Of a DNA stretch of 64,000 nt, positions 26,512 through 34,998 are shown one piece after another (position 1 is the stretch's first letter; each line of letters opens with the position of its first letter). Source of the stretch: Parvularcula sp. GTDB taxonomy: Bacteria > Pseudomonadota > Alphaproteobacteria > Caulobacterales > Parvularculaceae. Position numbers and translations under genes: made by a program. Location: positions 283,117 to 347,116 of the forward strand of contig PAIP01000068.1 in the NCBI GenBank assembly GCA_002704915.1. Direction: 5' to 3'. The notes under the pieces were generated by a model. It did not search any database and had not been told where the DNA came from. It was given only the letters and a program-made list of their open reading frames with translations.

Positions 26512-27012
26512 ATGCCTGACGTCCTGACAACGGCGTTTTCCACGACCACGCCGGTCTGGGAAATCTTCTTTCGGATGCTGATGGCGTGCATATTCGCATT
26601 CGCCATTGGTTTCGACCGTGAATATCGCGGTCGTCCCGCTGGCTTGCGGACCAATATGCTGACAGCGCTTGCCGCCAGCGCTTTTGCGCTCATCGCCATC
26701 GAAATGATCCACGCCATGGGTGACGAGGGCGAGAAAACACAGCTCGATCCCATCCGCGTGGTCGAGGCGGTGACTGCCGGCGTCGCTTTTCTGGCGGCCG
26801 GCACAATCATTCAATCGCGCGGCAATGTGAAAGGATTGACCACGGGGGCGGGCATGTGGCTATCCGGCGCCATCGGCCTCGCTTGCGGCGCGGGCTTCCT
26901 TGCTGTCGGATTTATCGCGACCCTGCTCGCCGTATTTATCCTTATTCCGCTGGATATAATCGAGGAGCATCTTCCCTCGAAAGAAAAACGAGAATCCGAA
27001 TCCGGCGATTAG
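26512..27012 (+). CDS. MgtC/SapB-family membrane protein
   Basis: The 166-residue protein has the MgtC pattern: FRMLMACIFAFAIGFDREYRGRPAGLRTNMLTALAASAFALIAI, then RVVEAVTAGVAFLAAGTIIQSRGNVKGLTTGAGMWLSGAIGLACGAG, and a final membrane helix. The GFDRE/RPAGLRT and KGLTTGA signatures are diagnostic. MgtC-type proteins are inner-membrane proteins linked to Mg2+ limitation and ATP-synthase control. The soluble C-terminal domain of longer MgtC proteins is absent. It converges with the glutamate dehydrogenase gene, 5 bp between stops. Confidence 0.93.
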   Translation: MPDVLTTAFSTTTPVWEIFFRMLMACIFAFAIGFDREYRGRPAGLRTNMLTALAASAFALIAIEMIHAMGDEGEKTQLDPIRVVEAVTAGVAFLAAGTIIQSRGNVKGLTTGAGMWLSGAIGLACGAGFLAVGFIATLLAVFILIPLDIIEEHLPSKEKRESESGD

Positions 27013-27017
27013 CCGTA

Positions 27018-28265
27018 TCAGCGATGGCCTCGCGCTGCGGAGGCCTCCTGAAGCCTTTCCAAAGCTTTTACGTAAGCCGCTTCCCGTAGCGTTATCTCCT
27101 TTTTATTCGCTGTCTGCAGGACCGATTGCGCATTATGTTTAATGCGCTCCCGAAGGTCAGTCATAATTTCATCTCGGCTTTGACGAAGATGGCGCATATT
27201 CTGCACCCACTCGAAATAGGACACCGTCACCCCGCCGGCATTCGCCAATATATCGGGAATGAGTTTGACGCCTTTCTCCTCGAGAATTGGATCCGCTTCG
27301 ACCGCGGTCGGCCCATTGGCGATTTCCAAAATGACTTTCGCCCTGATGTCGCTCGCATTGTCCTCGACAATCTGGTTGGCGATAGCGGCCGGCGCCAGCA
27401 CATCGCACTCACTCGTTAACACCTCTTCATTCGTCGCAGCGCTCGCATTATTGCCATCTGCAAAGCCGCTGACGCCGCCCGTTTCCTCAATGTGATTTTC
27501 CAGTTTATCGAGATCTATCCCGTCGGGACAAATGACGCCGCCGCTGGCGTCAGCGACTGCTGTAATCTGAAAGCCGGCCTCTCGCGCGGCCCTTGCAAAA
27601 TTACGTCCGGCGTTTCCAAAACCTTGCAGCGCCACCGTATGATGACGCTCCGTAAGCCCAAAAGCATCCGCCAGAGCTTCAAGAACGCACAAGGCGCCCT
27701 CGCCGGTTGCTTCAGTCCGGCCTGCGACACCTCCAATCGCCAAAGGCTTGCCCGTCACCGCCGCCTCAACATGGCGATTGCGCAGCACTTTAATCTCGTC
27801 GGCAAGCCATGCCATGGTTTGCTCGCCGGTATTGATATCGGGCGCCGGAATATCCGTATTGGGATCAGTCAGAATATCAAACGCCCGGGCATAGGCGCGG
27901 GTTAGTCTTTCGCATTCATAGGGCGACAGTTCCGAAATATCGACGCAAACGCCTCCTTTCGCCCCGCCAAAGGGAAGATCAGCCAGCGCGCATTTGCATG
28001 TCATCCAGAACGCCATCGTAATGACCTCGTCAAGACATACATCAAGGTGATAGCGCACCCCGCCTTTGGTGGGGCCGAGAAGCTCGTTATAGCGGCAGCG
28101 CCAGGCCTTGAAGAGGCGCATGGAGCCGTCATCCATACGTACCGGCAGAGTGGCGCTCAGCGTTTGCTTTGGATAACTTAACTGGTCGAGAAGAATATCA
28201 TCGACGTCAATGAAACGCGCTGCGTTGGTGAGCCGTTTTCTCGCTTTTGTAAGTTCTTTTCCCAA
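27018..28265 (-). CDS. Glu/Leu/Phe/Val dehydrogenase family protein
   Basis: The 415-residue protein is a cytoplasmic amino-acid dehydrogenase of the glutamate dehydrogenase family. Visible are FKAWRCRYNELLGPTKGGVRYH, the catalytic-lysine segment LPFGGAKGGV, PAPDINTGEQTM, the Rossmann GFGNAG motif (about residue 215) and DILANAGGVTVSYFEW near the C-terminus. It interconverts glutamate and 2-oxoglutarate + ammonia with NAD(P); cofactor choice cannot be read with certainty. The start is TTG at 28265, supported by AGAGGTG about 8 bases upstream; no ATG precedes the conserved N-terminus. Confidence 0.9.
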   Translation of the reverse strand: MGKELTKARKRLTNAARFIDVDDILLDQLSYPKQTLSATLPVRMDDGSMRLFKAWRCRYNELLGPTKGGVRYHLDVCLDEVITMAFWMTCKCALADLPFGGAKGGVCVDISELSPYECERLTRAYARAFDILTDPNTDIPAPDINTGEQTMAWLADEIKVLRNRHVEAAVTGKPLAIGGVAGRTEATGEGALCVLEALADAFGLTERHHTVALQGFGNAGRNFARAAREAGFQITAVADASGGVICPDGIDLDKLENHIEETGGVSGFADGNNASAATNEEVLTSECDVLAPAAIANQIVEDNASDIRAKVILEIANGPTAVEADPILEEKGVKLIPDILANAGGVTVSYFEWVQNMRHLRQSRDEIMTDLRERIKHNAQSVLQTANKKEITLREAAYVKALERLQEASAARGHR

Positions 28266-28357
28266 GTCCGATCACCTCTTTCTGTTAAAATGCCCATTTT
28301 GCGGCGCCGTTCCAGAAAGTGATGGAATTATTTGCAGAAGAGCGTGTTGCATGATGG

Positions 28358-28951
28358 ATGATATCCGTAACTTCCCCTTCCCCGCAGCCCAGATACGAAT
28401 TTCGATGCTGGCGCGAGGACGTGACAGGCATGCTTCAGAACTTCCAGAAAAGTTTTGACGATCTTGGCGTGGAGGAAAGAATAGACATCTACCTCCTGCC
28501 GCGAAACAATCAGGGTTTGCTGCCGAAAATCCGCGGCGGGGAAAGCTTCGAAATCAAGCGTCGTCTGAATATCTCCGAGAGCTTTGAACGTTGGGAAGTG
28601 GCGGTGCAGAAAGACTTTCCGCTTTCCGCCAAGACCGTTGCTCATATCCTCCATATTTTGGACGAGCACCGGCTTGAGGTTGTTCGCTTGCCAGACAGCC
28701 GTGCAGCAGTGGAGTTCTTCGGCCCTTGCCTTGATACTTTGTGCGTGCCGAAAATGCGTCGGCTTTTCAAAAGCAACGGTTGCAGGGCGGAAATCACTCA
28801 TGTTCTGATTTCTCTGAAGCCATATGAAACAGTGGCTTTTGAGAGTGAAGATCCCAACGAAATTGCCGGGAACCTGGAAAAATTCCATCTGAAAGAGTGT
28901 GACAACAAAAATTACGGCGCAATGCTGAGGGAAATCGCTGTTCCATCCTAA
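28358..28951 (+). CDS. Protein of unknown function before SDR-VKOR gene
   Basis: The 197-residue soluble protein is not recognised. It starts with RYEFRCWREDVTGMLQNFQKSF and has an alternating strand/helix pattern with conserved-looking basic residues (EIKRRL, KMRRLF), which could suit a CYTH-like or nucleotide-binding fold, but no diagnostic motif supports that. The next gene's ribosome binding site starts 8 bp after its stop, so the two are one operon. It faces the glutamate dehydrogenase gene across a 92-bp divergent region. Confidence 0.65.
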   Translation: MISVTSPSPQPRYEFRCWREDVTGMLQNFQKSFDDLGVEERIDIYLLPRNNQGLLPKIRGGESFEIKRRLNISESFERWEVAVQKDFPLSAKTVAHILHILDEHRLEVVRLPDSRAAVEFFGPCLDTLCVPKMRRLFKSNGCRAEITHVLISLKPYETVAFESEDPNEIAGNLEKFHLKECDNKNYGAMLREIAVPS

Positions 28952-28968
28952 AATGAACGGAGGTCGGC

Positions 28969-31446
28969 ATCTCGGATCTCGACGAGCAAAAAAAGCCAGT
29001 AGTTTTAATTACCGGGGCGGCTGGCGGCATCGGTTCCGCCTTGCGCGAACGCCTCTCCGGCCGGTGTGACATCATTGGCCTCGATCTGAAAGCGCCGGAC
29101 GACGATGCTGTTATCGAAGCGGACTTGACGTCGGAGGAATCGCTTTCTCTCGCCTTGGAGGATGTGCGCGATCGCTGCAACGGAAAGATCGACGCGGTTA
29201 TTCATCTTGCAGCCTATTTTGATTTTACCGGAAACAGCAGCCCGGCCTATGAAAAAGTCAACGAAGAGGGCACGCGCAACCTGCTTCACGCGCTGAAAGA
29301 TTTTTCCGTCGATCGCTTCGTCTACTCAGGCACGATGCTTGTCCATCAGGCGACACAGCCGGGCGAGCGGATTTCAGAAGAAACGCCTATCGATCCGAAA
29401 TGGGCCTATCCCATTTCAAAAGCCAATACAGAACAGATTATCAAAGACGAAGCGGGAGACATCCCGCTCACCCTGCTGCATATCGCCGGTCTTTATGATG
29501 ACGGGACGGCCGTTCCGACCTTGAGCCACCAGATAGCGCGGATATATGAGCGAGCACTGAAAAGTCATGTCTATGCCGGCGATCCAAACGCCGGACAGTC
29601 CTTTATTCACCGAGAAGACTTGCTCGATGTGCTTGAGCGCGTCATTGACCGGCGAAATGATCTGCCCGACAAGCATGTAATGCTGATAGGGGAGCCGGAG
29701 GCTGTTTCCTATCAGCGCCTGCAAGACGAGATCGGACACCACATTCACAATGCGGAGCACTGGCGCACGCTGATCCTGCCGAAGCCGGTCGCCAAGTTCG
29801 GCGCCGCGCTTGAGGAAAAATCGGAGCCCGTCGTTCCCGACGATCTCGATCGCGGCGAAAAACCCTTTATCCGCCCTTTCATGATCGATCTCGCCAGCGA
29901 TCATTACGCTCTTGATATCGACCAAGCACGCCATCGTCTCGACTGGGGGCCGAAACATTCCATCCTTGAGACGCTCCCGGCGCTGATCGACAATCTGAAA
30001 AAGGATCCGCTTGCCTGGTATAAAGCAAACGGAATCACGCCGCCGCGCTGGATGGAACAAGCTTCCGCCCGCAATATCGATCCTGAAGCGCTTCGCCGCA
30101 AACATGACGACGAGCTGCGCCGGCAACATCGCGCTTTTTTATGGGCCGCGCTATTTAACATGTTCGCGGGGACATGGCTGCTGACGGCGCCGGCGTTGTT
30201 GAATTACGAAAACGCCGCCCTAGCCTGGAGCGACGCGCTTTGCGGCCTTCTCGTTATCGGTCTGTCTTTCCTTGCGATCCATGTGCGTTTCGCCATGGTG
30301 CGTTGGGGAATCGCCGCAATCGGTCTCTGGGTGATGTTCGCGCCGCTTGTGTTCTGGACTCCTTCGGCCGCCGTGTATCTCCATGGCACGCTTATAGGCG
30401 CGCTCATCTTCGGTTTCGCCGTGCTGTCCCGGCCGCCGCCGGGGGTTGCGCGCATGGCGATTGAAACCGGCCCCGATGCGCCGCCGGGCTGGGATTTCAA
30501 TCCCTCGGCATGGCTTCAGCGGCTTCCGATTATTTTTCTCGCCGTGATCGGCCTTCACGTCTCACGCTATCTGACTGCCTATCAGCTTGGTCACATCGAC
30601 GCTGTCTGGGAGCCTTTTTTTAACGGCAGCGCTGGCGATCCGCAAAACGGCACGGAAGAAATCATCACCTCCAGCGTATCGGAAGCCTGGCTTGTCTCCG
30701 ACGCCGGGGTTGGCGCGCTTACCTATATGCTCGAAATTCTGACCGGCGTCATCGGCTCCACGCGACGCTGGCGCACCATGCCATGGCTGGTTCTTGTTTT
30801 CGGCGTCATGATCGTGCCGCTCGGCGTCGTCTCCATCACTTTCATCATTATCCAGCCTATCGTTATCGGCACATGGTGCACGCTTTGCCTGATCGCGGCC
30901 GCAGCGATGTTGTTGCAAGTGCCCTACTCCCTCGATGAGCTCGTGGCGACCGGCGGATTTCTCTGGCGCAAGAAGCAGGAAGGCGCTCCGGTGTTGCGCA
31001 TCCTCTTCACCGGCGATTCAGATGACGGCGAACCCAAAAAGGATGCCGCGGATGAATTCGATCAGCCGCCGGGCGCGCTTGTCAAAGACATGGTCGGCGG
31101 CGGCCTGACCACGCCCTGGAACTTGCTCGCCTGCATCGTCATCGGCATATGGCTCATGTTCACTCGTCTCACGCTCGGCGCGGAAGGCGGCATGGCGAAC
31201 GCCGACCATTTAATCGGCTCTCTCGTTGTCACGACATCCATGATCGCCCTTGCAGAGACAGCACGACCCTTGCGGCTTCTCAATATCGGCTTTGGCCTTG
31301 CACTCATGATCACGCCTTTCGCGTATGGCGTTGGCGTGATGCAACTGATCATGGGTCTTGCAACCGGTCTCGCCTTGATCGTGCTCAGCTTCCGCCGCGG
31401 TCCGATCAAGAACGCCTATGGCGTATGGAGCAAATTCATCATCTGA
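28969..31446 (+). CDS. SDR-SPW-VKOR membrane fusion with probable AUC start
   Basis: An 825-residue fusion. Residues ~8-340 are an extended short-chain dehydrogenase: VVLITGAAGGIG Rossmann loop, VIHLAAYFDF, and Tyr147-Pro-Ile-Ser-Lys151. After ~385 come membrane helices: an SPW-repeat region, then a vitamin-K-epoxide-reductase-like domain with Cys637-Thr-Leu-Cys640 in GTWCTLCLIAAAAML, then a second SPW-like region. Cytoplasmic NAD(P)-dependent and membrane thiol/quinone redox steps are thus joined. No ATG, GTG or TTG precedes the Rossmann motif after the in-frame stop; ATC at 28969 sits 5 nt after GGAGG and is the likely start. A TTG at 29041 would cut off the dinucleotide loop. Confidence 0.85.
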   Translation: MSDLDEQKKPVVLITGAAGGIGSALRERLSGRCDIIGLDLKAPDDDAVIEADLTSEESLSLALEDVRDRCNGKIDAVIHLAAYFDFTGNSSPAYEKVNEEGTRNLLHALKDFSVDRFVYSGTMLVHQATQPGERISEETPIDPKWAYPISKANTEQIIKDEAGDIPLTLLHIAGLYDDGTAVPTLSHQIARIYERALKSHVYAGDPNAGQSFIHREDLLDVLERVIDRRNDLPDKHVMLIGEPEAVSYQRLQDEIGHHIHNAEHWRTLILPKPVAKFGAALEEKSEPVVPDDLDRGEKPFIRPFMIDLASDHYALDIDQARHRLDWGPKHSILETLPALIDNLKKDPLAWYKANGITPPRWMEQASARNIDPEALRRKHDDELRRQHRAFLWAALFNMFAGTWLLTAPALLNYENAALAWSDALCGLLVIGLSFLAIHVRFAMVRWGIAAIGLWVMFAPLVFWTPSAAVYLHGTLIGALIFGFAVLSRPPPGVARMAIETGPDAPPGWDFNPSAWLQRLPIIFLAVIGLHVSRYLTAYQLGHIDAVWEPFFNGSAGDPQNGTEEIITSSVSEAWLVSDAGVGALTYMLEILTGVIGSTRRWRTMPWLVLVFGVMIVPLGVVSITFIIIQPIVIGTWCTLCLIAAAAMLLQVPYSLDELVATGGFLWRKKQEGAPVLRILFTGDSDDGEPKKDAADEFDQPPGALVKDMVGGGLTTPWNLLACIVIGIWLMFTRLTLGAEGGMANADHLIGSLVVTTSMIALAETARPLRLLNIGFGLALMITPFAYGVGVMQLIMGLATGLALIVLSFRRGPIKNAYGVWSKFII

Positions 31447-31457
31447 CGGAGACCGCC

Positions 31458-31634
31458 ATGACAGATCAAATGCGGGCAGAAACCGAACTGACGGATAAAG
31501 AGTATGAAAGCAGAACTGCTGAAAAACTGCGACAGGGCCGCATCGTTCTCCATAACCGCCGCCGGAAACTTATATTTTTCGGCGGCCTGGCAGTACTTGT
31601 GTTGATAGTGCTGATGCTTCGCTTTGCGGGCTAG
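31458..31634 (+). CDS. 58-aa single-pass membrane protein
   Basis: The small protein begins with a charged helix (EYESRTAEKLRQGR), then a basic stretch NRRRKL and one membrane helix (IFFGGLAVLVLIVLML), with a short FAG end. A GGAG ribosome binding site precedes the ATG. It starts 11 bp after the fusion gene. It could be an accessory subunit of that protein or of the oxidase encoded downstream; no family is recognised. Confidence 0.65.
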   Translation: MTDQMRAETELTDKEYESRTAEKLRQGRIVLHNRRRKLIFFGGLAVLVLIVLMLRFAG

Positions 31635-31707
31635 CAGCACGGCAAAAGCGCGAACTTTTGCGTCTACCGGCTGTTTCCACAAGGCTTCGTTGATACGGAA
31701 GGTCCCC

Positions 31708-32247
31708 ATGACTCGACTGAAACTGCTTCTTTCCTCACTTCTTTTTTTTCCTTTAGGCGTCGCCGCTGAACAACACGCCGCTTCAGATGCGTCGTCAGCG
31801 AGGGCGGCGGCCGTCTTGAAAAAAGACGACGACAGCCAAGCGGGCTCGGTGACGCTTGTTCAGACCCAATCGGGGGTATTGCTCACCGCCACGCTGACAA
31901 ATCTCGCGCCAGGGGTCCACGGGTTCCACATTCATGAAACAGGCGCCTGCAAACCTGATTTTAAAGCGGCCGGCGGACATTTCGCGCCACAAGGCGATGC
32001 GCATGGCCTTTTGGTGAAGGCCGGCGAACATGCCGGCGATATGCCCAACATTCATGTCGGTGCGGACGGAAAGCTGAAAGTGGAAATCCTCAACTCCGAA
32101 ATCTCCCTGCTGGAGGGAGAACCGGGATATCTCTTTGATGACGACGGCGCTGCGATCGTCATTCACGCAGGCGCGGACGATTATCGCTCCCAACCGTCCG
32201 GCGATGCAGGCGACCGCGTGGCTTGCGGCGTCATCAACGAAGGCTGA
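31708..32247 (+). CDS. sodC: Periplasmic Cu/Zn superoxide dismutase
   Basis: The 179-residue precursor has a signal peptide (LKLLLSSLLFFPLGVAA) and all metal ligands of bacterial SodC: His74 and His76 (GFHIHETG), bridging His91 (GGHFAPQGDAHG), His99, His108 and Asp111 (EHAGDMPN), and His153 (VIHAGADDY). The disulfide cysteines are Cys81 and Cys173. It turns superoxide into oxygen and peroxide in the periplasm. It stands between redox membrane proteins and a terminal-oxidase operon, which fits protection from respiratory superoxide. Confidence 0.95.
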   Translation: MTRLKLLLSSLLFFPLGVAAEQHAASDASSARAAAVLKKDDDSQAGSVTLVQTQSGVLLTATLTNLAPGVHGFHIHETGACKPDFKAAGGHFAPQGDAHGLLVKAGEHAGDMPNIHVGADGKLKVEILNSEISLLEGEPGYLFDDDGAAIVIHAGADDYRSQPSGDAGDRVACGVINEG

Positions 32248-32277
32248 GCAGGCGCATTGACGTAAAAGGGGCGGTTT

Positions 32278-32919
32278 ATGAAGGCGGCAACGCCGGCAGA
32301 TAAACGATTCACATTCTCCCGGTCTCAGGCACTGGCTTTTGCAGCGCTAGCTGCGGCTGCATTCGCTTTGGCTTTCGCCAGCGTCCTGACGAGCGGCCCC
32401 GTTTCCCATCATATGCTGGCGCATATCGCGCTAATGAATTTTTTAGGTCCCTCCCTCGCCTTTTTTACGATCTCGACAGTCACAAATAAGACGCGGACAC
32501 AAGCGCCAATGATATGGCCGGCAACATTGGCGCAACTATTTCTGTTTCTTTTCTGGCACGCTCCACCCGGCGTCGCTGACGCCGCTTTCGCAATCGCCGT
32601 CATGCATGCCAGTCTGGCGATCGCTGCTTTGTGGTTCTGGTTTGAAATCATGAGATGGCGAAAAGAGCGGCCTTGGACTGCGGTCGCCGCGCTGGCGGTG
32701 ACGGGAAAGATCATCTGCCTTATCGCCGCCCTCTACGTTTTCGCTCCGCGCGCGCTTTATGGGGGCGCGTTGGAGACTGCGCTCGCCGATCAGCAGCTCG
32801 CAGGTCTTTTTATGCTGGCGGCCTGCCCGCTGACCTATCTCGGCGCCGCCTTTTTGATCACAGTCGCAGCGTTTGACCGCCAATCCGCCCGGCCAGTCGC
32901 CAGCGGAGATGCGGCGTGA
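32278..32919 (+). CDS. CtaG-like (caa3_CtaG) oxidase assembly membrane protein
   Basis: The 213-residue protein has six or so membrane helices and features of the caa3-type CtaG family: SHHMLAHIALMNFLGPSLAFF near the N-terminus, LFWHAPPGVADAAF and MHASLAIAALWFWFEI in the centre. These proteins, unrelated to Cox11, assist assembly of caa3-type oxidases. It starts 30 bp after sodC and overlaps the following cytochrome gene, placing it at the head of the oxidase operon. Confidence 0.8.
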   Translation: MKAATPADKRFTFSRSQALAFAALAAAAFALAFASVLTSGPVSHHMLAHIALMNFLGPSLAFFTISTVTNKTRTQAPMIWPATLAQLFLFLFWHAPPGVADAAFAIAVMHASLAIAALWFWFEIMRWRKERPWTAVAALAVTGKIICLIAALYVFAPRALYGGALETALADQQLAGLFMLAACPLTYLGAAFLITVAAFDRQSARPVASGDAA

Positions 32920-34018
32920 CATGGTGTTGTCGCGGCGCATATTCTTAAAAGGCGTTCTAATTCTCGCCGGGCTTGCGCTGGCCGGCGCCGTCGGCGCGGT
33001 GCTATTCGCCTATTCGGGTCTTTACAATGTCGCCGCCAGCCGCGGTCATCCGCTGTGGCTCAACTGGTTTCTTGAAACCGGCATGCGCCGGTCGGTCCAG
33101 TTCCACAGCGGCGATGCGCCGCCGCCGGACCTAAGCGACCCGGCTCTCATCGCTCTCGGCGCCGCCCACTTTCAGGGCGGTTGCGCCCCCTGTCACGGCG
33201 CGCCCGGCCAGCCGATCAATCCGGTTTACGAGCATATGCTGCCCTCCCCGCCGAGCCTCAGCGGACATGTGCCGCGTTGGGAGGATCGCGAACTTTTTTG
33301 GATCGTCGAGCACGGTCTTCAATATGCGGGCATGCCGGCATGGAGCGGCGAGAACCGTCAGGATGAAGTCTGGGCCGTGGCGGCATTCCTTCGGCGTCTC
33401 CCGGAAATGGATGCAAAAACCTATCAGGCGCTGGCGCGCGGCAATGCGGAAATCGAAAGAGCTTCGGCCGCTCAATTTGTAAACACTGGACGCTCGGCGC
33501 TGCACCTCACCGCCTGCGCGCGTTGCCATGAACATGACGCCGCGCCGCCAAGCGGCCTCGTTCCCCGCCTTGCCGGCCAGCCGCAAACTTATCTCAAACG
33601 GGCGCTGAATGAATATCGCGAAGATAAACGCCAGAGCGGCATAATGGAGCCGGTGGCGGCCTCCCTGGATGAAAGCCAAATCGCAAAGCTCGCCGACTAT
33701 TATGCGTCCCTGCCCACGCCGCCCGCTAACAACGCACCGCCTGGAAAGGTCTTCGCAGGCAAGCGGATAGCCCTTGAAGGAGATCCGAAGCGCGGCCTGC
33801 CGCCTTGCGAAAGCTGTCACGGCGCCGCTGCGCTCGCAGACTATCCGCGGCTGGCCGGGCAGTCGGTTGAATATATCGTCTCTCAGCTTGAGCTGTGGCG
33901 GCGCGGGGGACGGGCGCAAACGCCGCAAGGCGATCTTATGGCCGAGATCGCCGAACGCATGAGCGATGAGCAGATAGACGCTGTCGCCAACTACTATGCT
34001 GGCGGAGGCGGACGATGA
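32909..34018 (+). CDS. Membrane-anchored triheme cytochrome c
   Basis: The 369-residue protein has an N-terminal membrane anchor (IFLKGVLILAGLALAGAVGAVLFAYSG) and three c-type haem motifs: CAPCH (92-96), CARCH (203-207) and CESCH (300-304). Each lies in a separate cytochrome domain with later Met ligands likely (for example GMPAW). It faces the periplasm and probably passes electrons to the oxidase encoded next. ATG 32909 overlaps the previous gene by 11 bp; ATG 32921 is an alternative. Its stop overlaps the subunit II start (ATGA). Confidence 0.9.
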   Translation: MRRDMVLSRRIFLKGVLILAGLALAGAVGAVLFAYSGLYNVAASRGHPLWLNWFLETGMRRSVQFHSGDAPPPDLSDPALIALGAAHFQGGCAPCHGAPGQPINPVYEHMLPSPPSLSGHVPRWEDRELFWIVEHGLQYAGMPAWSGENRQDEVWAVAAFLRRLPEMDAKTYQALARGNAEIERASAAQFVNTGRSALHLTACARCHEHDAAPPSGLVPRLAGQPQTYLKRALNEYREDKRQSGIMEPVAASLDESQIAKLADYYASLPTPPANNAPPGKVFAGKRIALEGDPKRGLPPCESCHGAAALADYPRLAGQSVEYIVSQLELWRRGGRAQTPQGDLMAEIAERMSDEQIDAVANYYAGGGGR

Positions 34019-34995
34019 GCGCTCCTGTCAGCAAAGCCGTGTTTGCGGTTGCTGTCTTCGCTCTTGTCGGATGCGAGGGGCCGCAATCCGCTTTTTCGGG
34101 GACCGCTCCCGAATCTTCCCGAGTTATTTTTCTCACCTGGGTGATGATTATCGGCGGAACTATCATTCTCGCCGTTGTCTGCGGCGCTATAGCGGCCGCC
34201 ATCAGCGGCCCGGCATCCTGGAAGCGCGCGCTTCGCAACGAGCGCGTTATTCTTTACGGCGGCATCGCCTTTCCTGTCATCGTGTTGACGCTGCTTCTCT
34301 TCTACGGTTTCGTGCTGCTGCGGGCCGGCGACAGTCTGGTTTCCGATGAAAACGCGCTCCGCGTGGCCGTGGTCGGCGAACAATGGTGGTGGCGCGTTAT
34401 TTACGAAACCCGGGGCGGCGAAACCTTTGAAACCGCAAACGAGCTTCGTATTCCGGTAGGCCGCACGGTCGCCATCGAGCTCACCAGCGCCGACGTCATC
34501 CATAGTTTCTGGGTCCCGGCTTATGCGGGAAAGCTCGACATGATCCCGGGGCGTACAAACACGCTGCACATCAAGGCGAAACATCCGGGCCTCGCGCGCG
34601 GCCAGTGCGCGGAATATTGCGGAGGCGCCCATGCGCTTATGTCGTTTTTTGTGGAAGCGCTTCCGGAAGACGAATTCGAACAGTGGATCGAAAAAGAAAA
34701 ATCGCCTGCGCTGCGGAACAACGAAGCCGGCGCGCGTCTTTTCCATGCAGTGGGCTGCGGCGGCTGCCACACTGTGCGAGGCACAAGCGCAAAGGGCGTG
34801 ATCGGGCCCGATCTCACCCATGTCGCCTCGCGCCATTCCCTCGCCGCCGCGGCGCTCGATAATGACGAAGCCGCTTTCCAGCGGTGGCTGCGGATGCACC
34901 AAAAAATAAAGCCGGACAACCGAATGCCCGGCTTCGATTTTCTGAGCGACGAAGAAATCGCCGAGCTCGCCAGTTATCTCGGGGGCCTTGAATAG
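34015..34995 (+). CDS. coxB: caa3-type cytochrome oxidase subunit II with fused cytochrome c
   Basis: The 326-residue precursor has a lipoprotein-like signal (VFALVGC, Cys20), two membrane helices and a periplasmic cupredoxin domain with the CuA ligands His163, Cys198, Glu200, Cys202, His206 and Met209 (QCAEYCGGAHALM). A C-terminal cytochrome c domain carries CGGCH (248-252), which defines the caa3 type. The electron-entry tryptophans GEQWWWRV are present. It accepts electrons and passes them to subunit I, encoded downstream after an exchanger gene. Confidence 0.95.
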   Translation: MSAPVSKAVFAVAVFALVGCEGPQSAFSGTAPESSRVIFLTWVMIIGGTIILAVVCGAIAAAISGPASWKRALRNERVILYGGIAFPVIVLTLLLFYGFVLLRAGDSLVSDENALRVAVVGEQWWWRVIYETRGGETFETANELRIPVGRTVAIELTSADVIHSFWVPAYAGKLDMIPGRTNTLHIKAKHPGLARGQCAEYCGGAHALMSFFVEALPEDEFEQWIEKEKSPALRNNEAGARLFHAVGCGGCHTVRGTSAKGVIGPDLTHVASRHSLAAAALDNDEAAFQRWLRMHQKIKPDNRMPGFDFLSDEEIAELASYLGGLE

Positions 34996-34998
34996 ATC

